A DNA stretch of 35,402 nucleotides from Actinomycetota bacterium (GTDB lineage Bacteria > Actinomycetota > Actinomycetes > Actinomycetales > Microbacteriaceae), in NCBI GenBank assembly GCA_009704945.1, contig WLDG01000011.1, positions 1-35,402 on the forward strand. Reading direction: 5' to 3'. Numbering within the stretch: the first letter of the stretch is position 1; the number at the start of each line of letters is the position of its first letter. Positions 34,366-35,402 of this stretch are shown here, piece after piece. Both the position numbers and the translations under genes were made by a program. The notes beneath the pieces were generated by a model. It did no database searches and was not told the origin of the DNA. It was given only the letters and a program-made list of their open reading frames with translations.

Positions 34366-35165
34366 TGATTACTGACCCCGGTTCTTCCAGGGTCAAGGCG
34401 GTAGCACGACTTTCGCAAAAAGATGCCCGGCAAGAAACCGGGCTCTTTTTGTTGGAGGGACCGCAAGGACTCAAGGAACTAGTTCGCTATCCAGAGATAG
34501 TTCATGAGGTTTTTGTTACTGAGGCCGCTAACGAACGGTACGCCAGTGAACTGAATCAACTTCGAGATGCGAAATGCAACATCGAGTCGGTCTCTGATCG
34601 CGTAATGGAAAAACTGGCAGAAACCCAAACTCCGCAAGGGGTAGTCGCTGTGGTGCACCAACTCCACGTTAACTTGGATGAGCTGCTGGGAGCTCATCCC
34701 CAACTGATTGCAGTGCTGGATCGAGTTCAAGATCCCGGCAATGCTGGCACCATCCTTCGAGCTAGTGATGCCGCAGGTGCTGACGGAGTTCTCTTTTCGG
34801 CTGAGTCTGTCGACGTCTACAACGGCAAGGTCGTTAGATCGACGGCAGGTAGCTTGCTTCATGTGCCGGTGACAGTGGGCTTGGATCTGGCATCTGCTAT
34901 ACCCATCATGCGCGAATCCGGCATTCAAGTTTTCGTAGCTGACGCTGGAGGCACGCCGATTACCCAGCTTTCGCCTGAATTGCTTGCACGCCCAACCGCA
35001 TGGGTGTTTGGTAACGAAGCCGGTGGGATCAGTCACGAACTAAGTGCCTTGGCAGACCAGGTTGTTTCTATTCCTATCTATGGGTCGGCCGAATCCTTAA
35101 ACCTGGCTACCGCCGCCTCGATTTGCCTATACACCAGCGCCTTTGCTCAGCAGGCTTCTCGCTAA
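34365..35165 (+). CDS. TrmH/SpoU-family RNA 2'-O-methyltransferase
   Basis: A 266-residue SPOUT-class methyltransferase. An N-terminal substrate-binding domain (about residues 10-95, L30e-like, with FLLEGPQGLKEL) precedes the knotted catalytic domain. Its three motifs are visible: DPGNAGTILRASDAAG (about 121-136), WVFGNEAGGIS (about 213-223) and ESLNLATAASICLY (about 241-254). Position after rplT and before pheS matches TsnR of mycobacteria. The likely substrate is 23S rRNA; the exact nucleotide cannot be assigned. The GTG start shares a base with the rplT stop. Confidence 0.88.
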   Translation: MITDPGSSRVKAVARLSQKDARQETGLFLLEGPQGLKELVRYPEIVHEVFVTEAANERYASELNQLRDAKCNIESVSDRVMEKLAETQTPQGVVAVVHQLHVNLDELLGAHPQLIAVLDRVQDPGNAGTILRASDAAGADGVLFSAESVDVYNGKVVRSTAGSLLHVPVTVGLDLASAIPIMRESGIQVFVADAGGTPITQLSPELLARPTAWVFGNEAGGISHELSALADQVVSIPIYGSAESLNLATAASICLYTSAFAQQASR

Positions 35166-35168
35166 ACT
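35163..35168 (+). promoter_or_regulatory. Leaderless -10 of pheS
   Basis: TAAACT overlaps the methyltransferase stop codon and ends seven bases before the ATG at 35176. No ribosome site is visible. Confidence 0.45.
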
Positions 35169-35175
35169 TGTGCAG

Positions 35176-35402
35176 ATGGCTGTCACCAATAAAGAGGTAA
35201 CCGAGGCCCTATCGGCTTCGAGAGAATCCCTTGCCTCAATCAGCTCAGCTCAACAGCTAAGGGCTGCAAAAAACTCATTGGTCGGAGAAAACTCTCCACT
35301 AAGCCAGCTTTACTCTCAAATTAAATCTCTGCCAGCAGACCAGCGCGCTGAGGCTGGCAAATTAGTTGGCGGTGCGAGAGCAGAATTCCAAGCAGAATTT
35401 GA
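35176..35402 (+). CDS. pheS: Phenylalanine--tRNA ligase alpha subunit, 5' part
   Basis: The first 75 codons of a gene that continues past the window edge. The product starts MAVTNKEVTEALSAS and has the helical, charged N-terminal coiled-coil character of PheS, with the LPADQRAEAGKLVGGARAEF stretch (about residues 54-73) matching the L-x-P-x-x-R-x-x-x-G element that precedes the catalytic core. Location after rplT and a TrmH-family gene is conserved. A GTG six bases upstream is in frame and cannot be ruled out as start. The catalytic domain is outside the window. Confidence 0.85.
   Translation, partial: MAVTNKEVTEALSASRESLASISSAQQLRAAKNSLVGENSPLSQLYSQIKSLPADQRAEAGKLVGGARAEFQAEF

Noticed and set aside
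34479-35036. 185-codon reverse-strand frame inside the TrmH-family gene
   Set aside because: Antisense to a well-supported methyltransferase; no recognisable domain.
1-35402. Defence systems, prophage, insertion sequences, CRISPR arrays or tRNA genes
   Set aside because: No transposase, integrase, repeat array or cloverleaf was seen; all genes belong to conserved core or small conserved families.

Overview
This window looks like a gene-dense piece of core chromosome from a small-genome actinobacterium. Evidence for that: ClgR next to RecA, DUF3046, a PriA-type HisA, RNase J beside dapA, DUF1844 beside infC, TANNNT -10 elements with many leaderless starts, and LexA boxes of the TCGA-N8-TCGA type. 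GC content looks near 50 percent by eye, low for the phylum. With the protein character this suggests a planktonic Microbacteriaceae lineage (Rhodoluna/Aquiluna-like). The genus is inference; the phylum is secure. I see no insertion sequence, phage gene, CRISPR array, rRNA or tRNA. No gene-free stretch exceeds 300 bases; the longest are the leaders before infC (180 bases after the divergent gene) and pnp (about 220).

Layout. 1-5154: a phosphate-uptake locus, pstC-pstA-pstB-pstS, plus a divergent lipoprotein relative of PstS, with PhoP-like 11-bp repeats in front of pstC. 5174-11895: small membrane protein, ribF, DUF805 protein, rpsO, a structured leader and pnp, M16 peptidase, dapB. 11896-13184: a membrane/TPR-like protein facing a reverse-strand pair of a membrane-anchored thioredoxin-like protein and a DUF4395 protein. 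13267-20182: thyX, dapA, RNase J, ftsK, pgsA, cinA-like gene. 20262-25738: clgR, DUF3046, recA, recX, miaB, miaA, dapF. 25716-28884: methyltransferase (-), hflX (+), lexA (-) and a LysM protein (+). 28906-32691: hisC, hisB, hisH, priA/hisA and an SseB-family gene. 32688-35402: DUF1844 (-), then infC-rpmI-rplT, a TrmH-family methyltransferase and the start of pheS.

How the genes work together. From ribF to the LysM gene the order follows that of Mycobacterium tuberculosis (ribF-rpsO-gpsI-pepR-dapB ... thyX-dapA-rnj-ftsK-pgsA3-clgR ... recA-recX-miaB-miaA-dapF-hflX-lexA-Rv2719c) with most intervening genes gone. Themes are phosphate acquisition, RNA processing (pnp, RNase J), diaminopimelate synthesis (dapB, dapA, dapF), and an SOS unit. 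In the SOS unit recA, lexA and a small LysM protein each carry a LexA-type box; the LysM protein is placed like the division suppressors ChiZ/DivS/YneA. Histidine synthesis and translation genes follow.

The most interesting signals are: (1) about a dozen genes with a TANNNT -10 ending 6-9 bases before the start codon and no Shine-Dalgarno, i.e. probable leaderless mRNAs; (2) infC, which can only start at AUC; (3) the lexA/LysM intergenic region with interlocking palindromes; (4) a PstS without lipobox paired with a degenerate lipoprotein PstS; (5) a membrane thiol pair with two CxxC motifs; (6) structured leaders before pnp and infC; (7) all four convergent gene pairs overlap at their 3' ends.
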